A DNA stretch of 36,228 nt from Halococcus hamelinensis 100A6 (GTDB taxonomy: Archaea > Halobacteriota > Halobacteria > Halobacteriales > Halococcaceae). This document shows, one piece after another, positions 1-6,716 of the stretch. Below the pieces are notes generated by a model. The model searched no databases and was not told the DNA's origin. It saw only the letters and a list, made by a program, of their open reading frames with translations. A program made the translations under genes and the position numbers. The stretch is taken from NCBI RefSeq assembly GCF_000336675.1, contig NZ_AOMB01000010.1, positions 82,006 to 118,233 of the forward strand, given 5' to 3'. Position 1 is the stretch's first letter; each line of letters opens with the position of its first letter.

Positions 1-494
1 ACCTCGCGGAGCTTCGCTCCGCTCAGTGACGAAAATCGGAGATTTTCGAACCACCTCCCGGTGGTCGGCCACGCGTTCCCCGTTCGCATCCGAGGTTCTC
101 CCTTCGGTCGAACCTCGCGCCGCTCGCTCCCTGGCAAAATGTCGATCAAAAGCGCGTCGGGTTCCCGTTGGTCACCCTCGCGCCCGCTCGCTCACTAACG
201 TTCGCTCGCGGTACAATCACTCCCCACTCCGCACAGCACCGCCTCCGCACCGCCGAAGCCCTCCGCGCGCTCGCTCCGCTCGCGGTGTTCGCTTCGCTCA
301 CACCAAGCGCTCTGCCCTTCATCCGCCAGGAGAGCACAGCTCTCCTGAGCCTCGGCTCGCTAACGCTCGCCGAGACGCCAGGAACCGCAGCCACACCGCC
401 ACCGCACCACCGACCGCACCCGCATGGCGGCCGCACCGCGACCGCCGCGCGGCGGACCACGCGGCTTTTTGCGGGGCGGCCGTAACTCGCGACG
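1..494. repeat. Non-coding array of perfect hairpins upstream of nadK
   Basis: I see no credible gene here. At least seven perfect inverted repeats follow one another: 6-22 (7-bp stem, loop TTC), 30-48 (8-bp stem, loop GGA), 50-65 (6-bp stem, loop TCCC), 91-98 with 110-117 (8 bp), 284-288 with 300-304 (5 bp), 327-347 (9-bp stem, loop ACA) and 351-356 with 369-374 (6 bp). Between and inside them a degenerate unit recurs, such as TCGCTCCGCTC, TCGCTTCGCTC and TCGCTAACGCTC. Similar TCGCT/CGCTC-rich stretches lie near 22430-22560. Bases 376-460 are CA/CG-rich without clear structure. The last 30 bases hold the nadK promoter. Function is unknown; termination, mRNA stability or chromatin-protein binding are all possible. 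Confidence 0.6.
466..470 (+). promoter_or_regulatory. TATA-like box of nadK
   Basis: A TTTTT tract in an otherwise GC-rich stretch lies 25-29 bases before the nadK ATG. This is the spacing expected for a leaderless haloarchaeal transcript. Inferred from position and composition only. Confidence 0.4.
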
Positions 495-1316
495 ATGAAG
501 GTCGGGATCGTCGCCCGGCGGGGGAACGACCGGGCGGCCGCACTCGCCGACGACACCCGCGACCGACTCCACGAGTCGGGCATCGAGGTGCTGGTCGACG
601 AGGCCACCGCCGACGCGCTCGGGGTCGCGGGCCACGCCGTCACCCGAATGAACGACGCGGACCTCGTGGTCTCGATCGGTGGCGACGGCACCTTCCTCTT
701 CGCCGCCCGTGGCGCGGGCACCACCCCCGTGATGGGCATCAATCTGGGCGAGGTCGGCTTCCTCAACGTCACCGCGCCCGAGAACGCGCTCGCCGAGATC
801 GACCGCGCGGTCGAGCAGGTCCGCGAGACGGGCAACCCCGAGGTCCGAACGGTCCCACGGCTCCGGGCCACCGGTGAAAACGTCTCGCTCCCGCCCGCGC
901 TCAACGAGGTCGTCGTGGCCACCGGACGTGGTCCGGGCCGGGGCGGCGAGTTCGCGGTCGAGGTCGACGGCGACTCCTTCTTCGAGAGCCACGCCGACGG
1001 CGTGCTGGTCGCCACCCCGGCCGGGAGCACCGCCTACAGCCTGAGCGAGGGCGGGCCGCTGGTCCATTCGGACGTCCCCGGCCTGATCGTCACCGACATG
1101 TGCGCCACCGACCCGCGACCGCCGGCGGTGGTCGACGCCGGCAGCGAGGTCACCGTTCGCGTCACCGACGCACCCGATGCCGTCGTGGTCGGCGACGGCC
1201 GGACCCGAAAACCCATCGAGCCGCCCGCCGATCTCACCATCCATGTGGCCGACGAGCCGATGCGGATCGCCGGCCCGCCCCTGGACTTCTTCGGCGCGCT
1301 CGACAAGCTCGATTGA
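495..1316 (+). CDS. nadK: NAD kinase
   Basis: ATP- or polyphosphate-dependent NAD kinase, which phosphorylates NAD to NADP in the cytoplasm. The 273-residue length is normal for the family. The diagnostic GGDGT loop is at residues 62-66, followed by an NE motif (137-138) and the GSTAYSLS segment (177-184) that forms the NAD site. The ATG at 495 fits both the protein start and a T-tract 25-29 bases upstream. The next gene, mptA, starts 62 bases downstream on the same strand but has its own upstream space, so co-transcription is possible and not certain. Preceded by a long non-coding hairpin array. Identification is firm. Confidence 0.96.
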   Translation: MKVGIVARRGNDRAAALADDTRDRLHESGIEVLVDEATADALGVAGHAVTRMNDADLVVSIGGDGTFLFAARGAGTTPVMGINLGEVGFLNVTAPENALAEIDRAVEQVRETGNPEVRTVPRLRATGENVSLPPALNEVVVATGRGPGRGGEFAVEVDGDSFFESHADGVLVATPAGSTAYSLSEGGPLVHSDVPGLIVTDMCATDPRPPAVVDAGSEVTVRVTDAPDAVVVGDGRTRKPIEPPADLTIHVADEPMRIAGPPLDFFGALDKLD

Positions 1317-1378
1317 TACGGCGGAAACGCTAGCGGCTTTCACAACACGTAACCCGCACCGAACCGTTGGCTTAAAGG

Positions 1379-2326
1379 ATGAGCCAGCAGCTGCCGGACG
1401 TACAGGCAACCCAACCCGACGTCAGCGTGGGCCTCAACCACGTCGGCGTCACTGGCGTCGAGAAGCTCGTCAAACTCGGCCGTGCCGACGACCGTCCGAT
1501 CGTCCTGATGGCGGAGTTCGAAGTGTTCGTCGACCTCCCCTCGTGGCGCAAGGGGGCGGACATGAGCCGCAACATGGAGGTCATCGACGAGACCCTCGAA
1601 GCCGCGGTGGCCGAACCCGCCTACCGCGTCGAGGACGTCTGTGGCGACGCCGCCGAACGCCTCCTCGAGAAACACGAGTACACCTCCGAGGCCACCGTGA
1701 AGATGGAGGCCGAGTACGTCACCCGCGAGCGAACGCCCGCGAGCGACAAGCGGACCCAGTCCACCGCGACCATCATCGCCAGCGCCTGCGCCACCGAGGA
1801 GGGCACGACCGAGGAGATCGGGGCTCAGGTCACGGGTATGACGGTCTGTCCGTGCTCACAGGGGATGTCGAACGCCCGCGCCCGCGAGACCCTCGCCGAC
1901 CTCGGTGTCGACGACGAAACCGTCGCGGAGTTCATCGACCGCGTCCCTCAGGCGGGTCACTCCCAGCGCGGTCACGCCACCCTCCGGATCGAATGCGACG
2001 GCGCACCCGGAGTCGACCTCCACGACGTCATCCGGGTCGCGCGCGACTCGATGAGCGCCCACATCTACAACCTCGCCAAGCGGCCCGACGAGGACCACAT
2101 GACCGAGACCTCCCACGCCAACGCGAAGTTCGTCGAGGACTGCGTGCGCGACATGGCCGACGGCGTCGTGAACGAGTTCCCCGACCTCGCCGACGACGCG
2201 GTGGTGACGATGAAACAGTCGAACGACGAGTCGATCCACCAGCACAACGCCCACGCCGAGCGCGTCGCCGAGGTCGGCCAGCTCCGTGCGGAACTGAACG
2301 GCGCGGACGTTCCCGGCGACGACTGA
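1379..2326 (+). CDS. mptA: GTP cyclohydrolase MptA (archaeal type)
   Basis: Archaeal GTP cyclohydrolase of the FolE2/MptA family, an Fe(II)-type enzyme. The characterised methanogen enzyme converts GTP to 7,8-dihydroneopterin 2',3'-cyclic phosphate, the first step to pterin cofactors; in haloarchaea this feeds folate-type pterins. The 315 residues match the family length. The N-terminus ([16 protein letters not shown]), the central [10 protein letters not shown] segment and the [15 protein letters not shown] cysteine motif are typical. The ATG at 1379 is preceded by CTTAAAGG. The gene stands between nadK and a convergent permease, with only 14 bases separating its stop from the permease stop. 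Confidence 0.95.
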   Translation: MSQQLPDVQATQPDVSVGLNHVGVTGVEKLVKLGRADDRPIVLMAEFEVFVDLPSWRKGADMSRNMEVIDETLEAAVAEPAYRVEDVCGDAAERLLEKHEYTSEATVKMEAEYVTRERTPASDKRTQSTATIIASACATEEGTTEEIGAQVTGMTVCPCSQGMSNARARETLADLGVDDETVAEFIDRVPQAGHSQRGHATLRIECDGAPGVDLHDVIRVARDSMSAHIYNLAKRPDEDHMTETSHANAKFVEDCVRDMADGVVNEFPDLADDAVVTMKQSNDESIHQHNAHAERVAEVGQLRAELNGADVPGDD

Positions 2327-2340
2327 CCTCCCTGTTTCCG

Positions 2341-3543
2341 TCAGACGAGCACGACCGCGACCAGCGTCGTGAGCACCGATATCGGGAGTCCGATGGCGAC
2401 CAGCCGCGGCACCGAGAGGCGCTGGCCCGACCGACGGGCGCGTTCGAGCACGATGAGGGTCGCGGCGCTCGCCACTGGGGTGGCGTTGCCCGCGAGCGTG
2501 CTCACCGCCGCGAGCCGGAGCCACTCGGTCTCGCCGACGGTGACGGGTGCGAGCAACAGCACGGCGGGTACGTTGCTCACGACCGCCGAGAGCCCGAACG
2601 CCGCGGCCGCCCGCCCGGCGACGCCCGCACCCTCGACGGTGTTCAGGAGCGCCACGAACACAGCGTCGCCGCGGATCGCCCCCGTCAACACGAACAGTCC
2701 GACGAACAGTACCAGAACACCCCAGTCGAGCCGTTCGAGGACCTCGTCCGCCGGAACCCGCCGCCCGACTTGGACGGCTCCGAGATGGGTCAGTGCGGTG
2801 CCGGCGGCGAGCGCACCCGCGTCGATGTCGGGCAACGCGACGAGCAGGAGCAACGTGCCGACGAGGAAGCCGCCGCCGAGCGCCGCCCAGCCCCGGTCGA
2901 ACGACGGCTCCGGGACGGGCGGCAGCCGACGGCGGTCGGTGAACGGCACGAGGACGAGGAGGGCGAGCCCGAGACAGACGACCGCCACCGGCGCGAGTCG
3001 ACGGACGAACTCCCCGGCGGAGACGGCGCTCCGGGCGAGGATGTAGGCGTTCTGGGGGTTGCCGAGCGGCGTGGCGAGGCTCCCGACGTTCGCGCCGACC
3101 ACGAGTCCGACGCCCGGGAGCGTCGGGTCGGCGTCGGCGGTCGCCGCGGCGTCGAGCACCACCGGGGCCAGCAAGATCACGGTCGCATCGTTGAGTGCGA
3201 CCGCGCTCAGGCCCGCCGCGAGACATGCCGCACCCAGTGTGAGACGGCGGGTGGTGGCCGCGCGGTTCGCGAGCCCCGCCGCGGCCCAGCCGTATACCCC
3301 CGAGGTCGAGAGCGCCTCGACGTGGACCAACATCCCGAACACTAGGAGGAGGGTCGTCGGGTCGACGCTCGCGAACGCGGCCTCGGGGGAGAGCCCACCG
3401 AGCGCGACGACGGCGACCGCACCGAGGCCAGCCGTCAGCGCGCGTGAGAGCGGAACCCCTCGAACCCGTGGGACCGCGAGCGCGAGGAAGGTCGCGACCA
3501 CGACCGCCGCGACGAGCAGGTCGGGGGTGGTCGCGCGGAGCAC
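2341..3543 (-). CDS. SLC13/ArsB-like ion permease
   Basis: Polytopic membrane transporter of the ion transporter superfamily (ArsB/NhaD/SLC13-like), about 400 residues with roughly ten hydrophobic segments and a GTG start. The segment GANVGSLATPLGNPQN matches the re-entrant-loop signature of this superfamily, and a second related half (VVSNVPAVLLLAPV) follows near the C-terminus, as expected for the inverted repeat fold. Substrate cannot be read from sequence: arsenite, Na+/H+ exchange or a dicarboxylate/anion are all possible. It lies 40 bases downstream of a TrmB-like regulator on the same strand, so the two probably form an operon. Confidence 0.8.
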   Translation of the reverse strand: MLRATTPDLLVAAVVVATFLALAVPRVRGVPLSRALTAGLGAVAVVALGGLSPEAAFASVDPTTLLLVFGMLVHVEALSTSGVYGWAAAGLANRAATTRRLTLGAACLAAGLSAVALNDATVILLAPVVLDAAATADADPTLPGVGLVVGANVGSLATPLGNPQNAYILARSAVSAGEFVRRLAPVAVVCLGLALLVLVPFTDRRRLPPVPEPSFDRGWAALGGGFLVGTLLLLVALPDIDAGALAAGTALTHLGAVQVGRRVPADEVLERLDWGVLVLFVGLFVLTGAIRGDAVFVALLNTVEGAGVAGRAAAAFGLSAVVSNVPAVLLLAPVTVGETEWLRLAAVSTLAGNATPVASAATLIVLERARRSGQRLSVPRLVAIGLPISVLTTLVAVVLV

Positions 3544-3583
3544 GTCACCGATGGCCCGCCGGGCACCATCCGTGTTTCCCTCG

Positions 3584-4390
3584 CTATTCGAGGTCGAGCG
3601 GCTCGGCCCTCTCCCACCGGGGTTCGAACTCCGTCATGACCTCACCCGCGAACCCCGCGTCCGCGAGGTCGATCATCGCGAACACCTTCGTGCGGTCGAG
3701 CGGGTGGCCGACCTCGATGCAGGTCTCGGCCCCGTCGACCACGGTGAAGGTGTGCTCGACGGCGTCGCTGGTCCGGGTTCTGAACCGTTCGCTCGGCGAG
3801 AGCACGCGGGCGTAGCGCTCGCCGACGGTCTCGGGCAACGCGTCGACGAGTTCGGGCCGCATCAACAGCGAGACCTCGACCCCGCGGTCGAGGGCGGCGT
3901 CGAGCGCCTCGGCGACCCTGTCCCCCACCGCGTCGACGTCGAACTGGGCCGAGAGCATCGAGGCCACCATCACCACGCTCTCGTCGGCCGACGCGATCCG
4001 CTCGACCAGGAGGTCGATGGTGTCCTCGGGCCCCACGGCCGCGGTCCAGAACCGCTCGTCCGTGGACTCGGCCGCGTCGAGGGTCTGACCGAGTTCGTCG
4101 ACCACCGCCTCGTACTGGTCGGCCTTGGCTTCGAGCTCTTGGTGTCGGTCGTCGAGCAGCCGGTCGAGCGCGGTCTCGGGTTCGACCGCGACGTACTTCT
4201 TGGGTCGGCTCGCGTTCTGCGAGCGCGCGAGCCGGTGGGTCTCGATGTTCGCCAGCACGTCGTAGATCCGTCCCATCGGCACCTCGCTCTCGCGCGAGAG
4301 CTCCTTCGCGGTCGTGGGGCCGGTGTCGAGCAGCGTCCGATAGACCCGCGCCTCGTACTCCGAGAGCCCGAGATCCCTGAGGCTCGCCAT
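3584..4390 (-). CDS. TrmB-family transcriptional regulator
   Basis: DNA-binding regulator of the TrmB family, 268 residues. The N-terminal winged helix (LGLSEYEARVYRTLLDTGPT followed by AKELSRESEVPMGRIYDVL) is typical. A linker rich in charged residues resembles the coiled coil, and the C-terminal half (VVMVASMLSAQFDVDAV, EVSLLMRPELVDALP) looks like the PLD-like effector domain. I chose the ATG at 4390 over a TTG at 4417 because an AAAAA/TTTTT tract at 4416-4420 lies 26-30 bases upstream of that ATG. It precedes the permease and probably controls it. Divergent from fxsA, so the shared 126-base gap may hold operators for both. Confidence 0.88.
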   Translation of the reverse strand: MASLRDLGLSEYEARVYRTLLDTGPTTAKELSRESEVPMGRIYDVLANIETHRLARSQNASRPKKYVAVEPETALDRLLDDRHQELEAKADQYEAVVDELGQTLDAAESTDERFWTAAVGPEDTIDLLVERIASADESVVMVASMLSAQFDVDAVGDRVAEALDAALDRGVEVSLLMRPELVDALPETVGERYARVLSPSERFRTRTSDAVEHTFTVVDGAETCIEVGHPLDRTKVFAMIDLADAGFAGEVMTEFEPRWERAEPLDLE

Positions 4391-4415
4391 TGATGCGGTG
4401 TCCCCTTCCACGGAC

Positions 4416-4420
4416 AAAAA
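4416..4420 (-). promoter_or_regulatory. TATA-like box of the TrmB-family regulator
   Basis: TTTTT on the minus strand, 26-30 bases before the ATG at 4390. A second AT-rich patch (GATAAAC on the minus strand, about 4431-4437) lies further upstream. Inferred by spacing. Confidence 0.35.
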
Positions 4421-4488
4421 CCCATCGTCAGTTTATCCCCTCGGCCCTCGACCGCGGCGCGACCGGGAGGCCGACGCATGAAAAAAGG

Positions 4489-4493
4489 TTTTG
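4489..4493 (+). promoter_or_regulatory. TATA-like box of fxsA
   Basis: TTTTG preceded by an A-rich run (4481-4486), 24-28 bases before the ATG at 4517. The spacing suggests a leaderless transcript and argues against starting at the in-frame ATG at 4478, which lies upstream of this box. Confidence 0.4.
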
Positions 4494-4516
4494 CGTCCGG
4501 GGCGAGTACCCGAGGT

Positions 4517-5011
4517 ATGCTGCTCCGGATACTCGGCTTACTTCTCCTGATCCCGCTGTTCGATATGGTGGTGCTCGTCGCGGTGGCGACGCTGACGCCG
4601 CTCGGCTGGGTCGGCACCGTGGCGCTCGTGGTCCTCACCGCGCTCGTGGGCGGGCTGTTGGTCCGGGCCGAGGGCCGCCACACCATCCGGAAGATCCAGC
4701 GCGACGTCGCGCGCGGCGGCCTGCCGGCCGACGAACTCCTCGACGGCGGACTCCTGATCGCCGCCGGCGTCTCGTTGCTCACCCCGGGGCTCGTGACCGA
4801 CCTGCTGGGTGTCCTGCTGGTGGTCCCGGTGACGCGGTGGCCGGTCCGGGGCGCGCTCAAACGCTGGCTCATCGTGCCGTATCTCGACCGGAAGACGGGC
4901 GGGATCGCGAGCGGCGTGGTCTACGGCGGTGGTTTCCCCGGCGGGACCGAAACCGGCGATACCTACGACGTGGACCCCGAGGAGTACGATGTCAGCGAGG
5001 GATCCGGCTGA
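4517..5011 (+). CDS. fxsA: FxsA family membrane protein
   Basis: Inner-membrane protein of the FxsA family (named for suppression of F-plasmid exclusion of phage T7 in E. coli; physiological role unknown). It has 164 residues with three to four hydrophobic segments. The family pattern is clear: an N-terminal hydrophobic segment with LLLIPLFDMVVLVAVA, a GGLLVRAEGRHTIRKIQRD loop, then DGGLLIAAGVSLLTPGLVTD. The C-terminal tail is glycine-rich then acidic, as is usual in halophiles. Start at 4517 is preferred because a promoter-like T-tract sits 24-28 bases upstream. The tRNA-Ile follows on the same strand. Confidence 0.88.
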   Translation: MLLRILGLLLLIPLFDMVVLVAVATLTPLGWVGTVALVVLTALVGGLLVRAEGRHTIRKIQRDVARGGLPADELLDGGLLIAAGVSLLTPGLVTDLLGVLLVVPVTRWPVRGALKRWLIVPYLDRKTGGIASGVVYGGGFPGGTETGDTYDVDPEEYDVSEGSG

Positions 5012-5036
5012 GGGGTCCCGATACCGAAAAGAAACG

Positions 5037-5045
5037 CTTACAAAC
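5037..5045 (+). promoter_or_regulatory. TATA-like box of tRNA-Ile
   Basis: CTTACAAAC lies about 24-32 bases before the first base of the mature tRNA, consistent with an archaeal TATA element driving the tRNA gene. Confidence 0.4.
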
Positions 5046-5068
5046 GGCAGGCAGCAATCGTCGTTCCC

Positions 5069-5142
5069 GGGCCAATAGCTCAGTTAGGTTGAGCGCTCGG
5101 CTGATAACCGGGAGGTCCGCGGTTCAAATCCGCGTTGGCCCA
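5069..5142 (+). tRNA. tRNA-Ile (anticodon GAU)
   Basis: Complete cloverleaf. The acceptor arm pairs GGGCCAA (5069-5075) with TTGGCCC (5135-5141), with discriminator A at 5142. The D arm is GCTC/GAGC, the anticodon arm CTCGG/CCGGG encloses loop CTGATAA with anticodon GAT, and the T arm is CGCGG-TTCAAAT-CCGCG. No CCA is encoded. There is no intron. It is not part of a visible rRNA operon in this window. Confidence 0.97.
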
Positions 5143-5146
5143 CTCG

Positions 5147-5151
5147 TTTTT
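5147..5151 (+). terminator. T-run terminator of tRNA-Ile
   Basis: Five T residues begin five bases after the tRNA 3' end. Archaeal RNA polymerase commonly terminates at such T-runs. Confidence 0.45.
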
Positions 5152-5297
5152 CATACGGACAGCGGTCGTTGACGCATCTCCTCACCTGTCGGGTTTTCGC
5201 TGGCCATCTCAGAGATATACGGTAGTACCCCGGATCCCCAAACCTTGCTGGTGCCTGCTCAACACCGTTCCCTCCGGCCGTCCACTCTCCGATTGCG

Positions 5298-5543
5298 ATG
5301 GCACGAGACTTCACCAACGACGACCGAGGAAGCGGCGTGTTCGACCATGCTGGCAACCGAGTCGGGACCGTCGACGACGTCCGGGACGGGAACGCACGCG
5401 TCAACACGAACGACAGCGACTCCGGCGTTCTCGACAGCATCAAGGACGCGCTCGGGTGGAACGACGACGACGACACCCACGAGCTCCGGGGCGACGACGT
5501 GGACTCGTACGACGACGACGGTGTCCACCTCCGTCGTCTCTAA
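5298..5543 (+). CDS. PRC-barrel-like acidic protein, copy A
   Basis: Small (81 residues), very acidic protein resembling the haloarchaeal PRC-barrel-domain family. It begins MARDFTNDDRGS, continues with a short beta-rich core (GNRVGTVDDVRDGNARVN) and carries a conserved SIKDALGW segment followed by HELRGDD and a C-terminal HLRRL. A paralogue of similar length and plan lies at 6465-6716. The upstream regions of both share CTTGCTGGTGC and CAACAC about 50 bases before the ATG. The PRC barrel is a small beta-barrel found in RimM and photosynthetic reaction centres; the function of these stand-alone forms is unknown. A T6 run at 5567-5572 may end the transcript. Confidence 0.75.
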   Translation: MARDFTNDDRGSGVFDHAGNRVGTVDDVRDGNARVNTNDSDSGVLDSIKDALGWNDDDDTHELRGDDVDSYDDDGVHLRRL

Positions 5544-5704
5544 CGCACCTTCCCAACCCACACCGATTTTTTCAGCGGATAGCCACTCACGACCACCCGC
5601 GCGTACGTCTCGGGTCGCTTGTCGCCTACACTACCCCTGGGACTTCCCCGCCGTTCGAAGGACGGACGCAGTGAGGGATAGGTGGGCCCTCGAACAACCC
5701 TCGC

Positions 5705-5815
5705 TCAGGCGCGGCAGTCCTCACAGAGGTCGTCCTCCAGGTTCAGCGACGACTTCCCACACAGCTTACAGTATTCGACGACACCCCGTGACGAACCGCC
5801 GCTTACCTTCGACAT
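5705..5815 (-). CDS. 36-residue zinc-finger microprotein
   Basis: Very short gene starting MSKVSGGSSRG. It carries two CxxC pairs, CKLCG near residues 16-20 and CEDC near residues 31-34, separated by 11 residues. This is the arrangement of the small treble-clef/zinc-ribbon proteins that are numerous in haloarchaea. The ATG at 5815 is chosen because a TTATAA box lies at 5871-5876 and the longer in-frame upstream sequence looks like noise. It is antisense to its surroundings and sits between the two PRC-like paralogues. Role unknown; zinc binding is inferred from the cysteines. Confidence 0.55.
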   Translation of the reverse strand: MSKVSGGSSRGVVEYCKLCGKSSLNLEDDLCEDCRA

Positions 5816-5870
5816 GGATGTTCCATTGCCACCGGACCATGTACCAACTGTGCGGGCAGTATCAAGCAGG

Positions 5871-5876
5871 TTATAA
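5871..5876 (-). promoter_or_regulatory. TATA box of the zinc-finger microprotein gene
   Basis: TTATAA, about 56-61 bases before the ATG at 5815. If it is used, the mRNA would carry a leader of about 30 bases. Confidence 0.35.
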
Positions 5877-6046
5877 CGGGGTAGTAAAACTTCGTTGAGA
5901 GCCATCGCCGCCCTGGATGTCGTCCGGAGCCGGTCCCCGTCGACCCGGACCGCCCCGTGAGTTGGGTCGTCGCTGTCGTCCCACACCCTCGCACGCGCTC
6001 GCCCGTTCACTGGCGCTGATCAGGTAATCGAAAAGCTCGAAAGTGA

Positions 6047-6147
6047 GTGATGCCACGCAACGGGTCGTCCCTTTTGCGAGCTCACTTTCGAGTAGAGGCG
6101 ATTTCGTTGCCCAAAATAATGAGCTTTGTGGTGGATCGAAACCACGA
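6047..6147 (+). repeat. Structured repeat, copy 1
   Basis: Begins with GTGATGCCACGCAACGGGTC (6047-6066), identical to 6831-6850. It ends with AGCTTTGTG (6122-6130, also in copy 2) running into a hairpin: 6126-6132 pairs with 6141-6147 around an 8-base loop starting GGA. Copy 2 has the same stem with two base pairs changed on both sides. The middle is not conserved. A 12-bp inverted repeat (6036-6047/6081-6092) brackets the conserved 20-mer in this copy only. The strand is arbitrary: either DNA or RNA structure could be meant. Confidence 0.55.
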
Positions 6148-6430
6148 CGCGCCGTTTTCCCTGTTTCTCGTCGGTCTCGCTCACGAAAGGGGAAGTGAGG
6201 ACGACGACGGATTCGGACTGGATCAGTGGCAGTCTCACTCCCCGCAAGAACGTTCATATTCGTACATAATAAACATCCCGAAGCACCGTGGTCAGTTCAG
6301 TCCCGGGGAGGTAGTCGTCGTACGGAAATCGGCCCCGGGAACGGGGTTTCTACCGCACGATGTCGGTGTCGTGAGCCTAGCCCCTCTACACCCGGTCCGC
6401 CACCGTCCCGTAGCTTGCTGGTGCGGGGAC

Positions 6431-6442
6431 AACACAGTTTAC
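6431..6442 (+). promoter_or_regulatory. Promoter of PRC-like copy B
   Basis: AGTTTACC with its core at 6437-6442 is 23-28 bases before the ATG at 6465. Just upstream is a GGTG-N9-CACA element that is shared with copy A, where it reads GGTG-N9-CACC. The equal spacing suggests a common operator. Confidence 0.4.
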
Positions 6443-6464
6443 CCTCCCGTGATTCGACCGAACC

Positions 6465-6716
6465 ATGGCACGGGAGTTCACCGACGACGACCGAGGGAGC
6501 ACCGTCCTCGACCACGAAGGGACCGAGCTCGGGAGCGTGACCGACGTTCGCGACGGACGAGCTCACGTGAAGACCGACGATACGGCGTCCGAGTCGGGGG
6601 TCATCGACGAGATCAAGTCCGCGCTGGGATGGGACGACGGCAACGACACCCACGAGCTTCGTGGCGACGACGTCGAGACGATCAACGACACCGAGGTCCG
6701 TCTGAAACGGATGTAG
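6465..6716 (+). CDS. PRC-barrel-like acidic protein, copy B
   Basis: Paralogue of the gene at 5298-5543, 83 residues. It shares MAR(D/E)FT(N/D)DDRGS at the start, VTDVRDG in the core, IK(D/S)ALGWDD and the run THELRGDDV near the end, with a C-terminal LKRM in place of LRRL. It is acidic throughout, as expected for a soluble cytoplasmic haloarchaeal protein. The promoter-proximal CTTGCTGGTGC block is 51 bases before the ATG, against 54 in copy A. The second copy of the structured repeat begins 115 bases downstream of its stop. Family assignment rests on overall resemblance; function unknown. Confidence 0.75.
   Translation: MAREFTDDDRGSTVLDHEGTELGSVTDVRDGRAHVKTDDTASESGVIDEIKSALGWDDGNDTHELRGDDVETINDTEVRLKRM

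Larger units (their letters stand above)
5816..6464. other. Long intergenic stretch with lower GC; contains structured repeat copy 1
   Basis: No convincing gene is present. Open frames crossing it (for example on the plus strand from 6047 and minus strand 6020-6247) have no family features and run into other genes as shadows. The segment is AT-richer than its neighbours, especially 6020-6290. It holds the promoter of the zinc-finger gene (TTATAA at 5871-5876), a 12-bp perfect inverted repeat (6036-6047 with 6081-6092), the first copy of a repeated structured element (6047-6147), and an AT-rich ATAATAAAC at 6265-6273 that could be a promoter. The last 80 bases hold the upstream elements of PRC-like copy B. 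Confidence 0.5.

Noticed and set aside
1177-3345. 722-codon plus-strand frame across nadK, mptA and the permease
   Set aside because: Arginine-rich shadow crossing real genes on both strands, with no family features.
5135-5142. Possible attachment site formed by the tRNA-Ile 3' end
   Set aside because: No second copy of the tRNA 3' segment and no integrase gene seen in the window.
5620-5690. Possible transposon end (GTTCGAAGGACGGAC region)
   Set aside because: Only a 4-bp stem and no transposase or matching second end could be found.
6020-6247. 75-codon minus-strand frame over repeat copy 1
   Set aside because: No start context or motif; the repeat shared with copy 2 is read in different frames relative to neighbouring stops, so it is not protein-driven.
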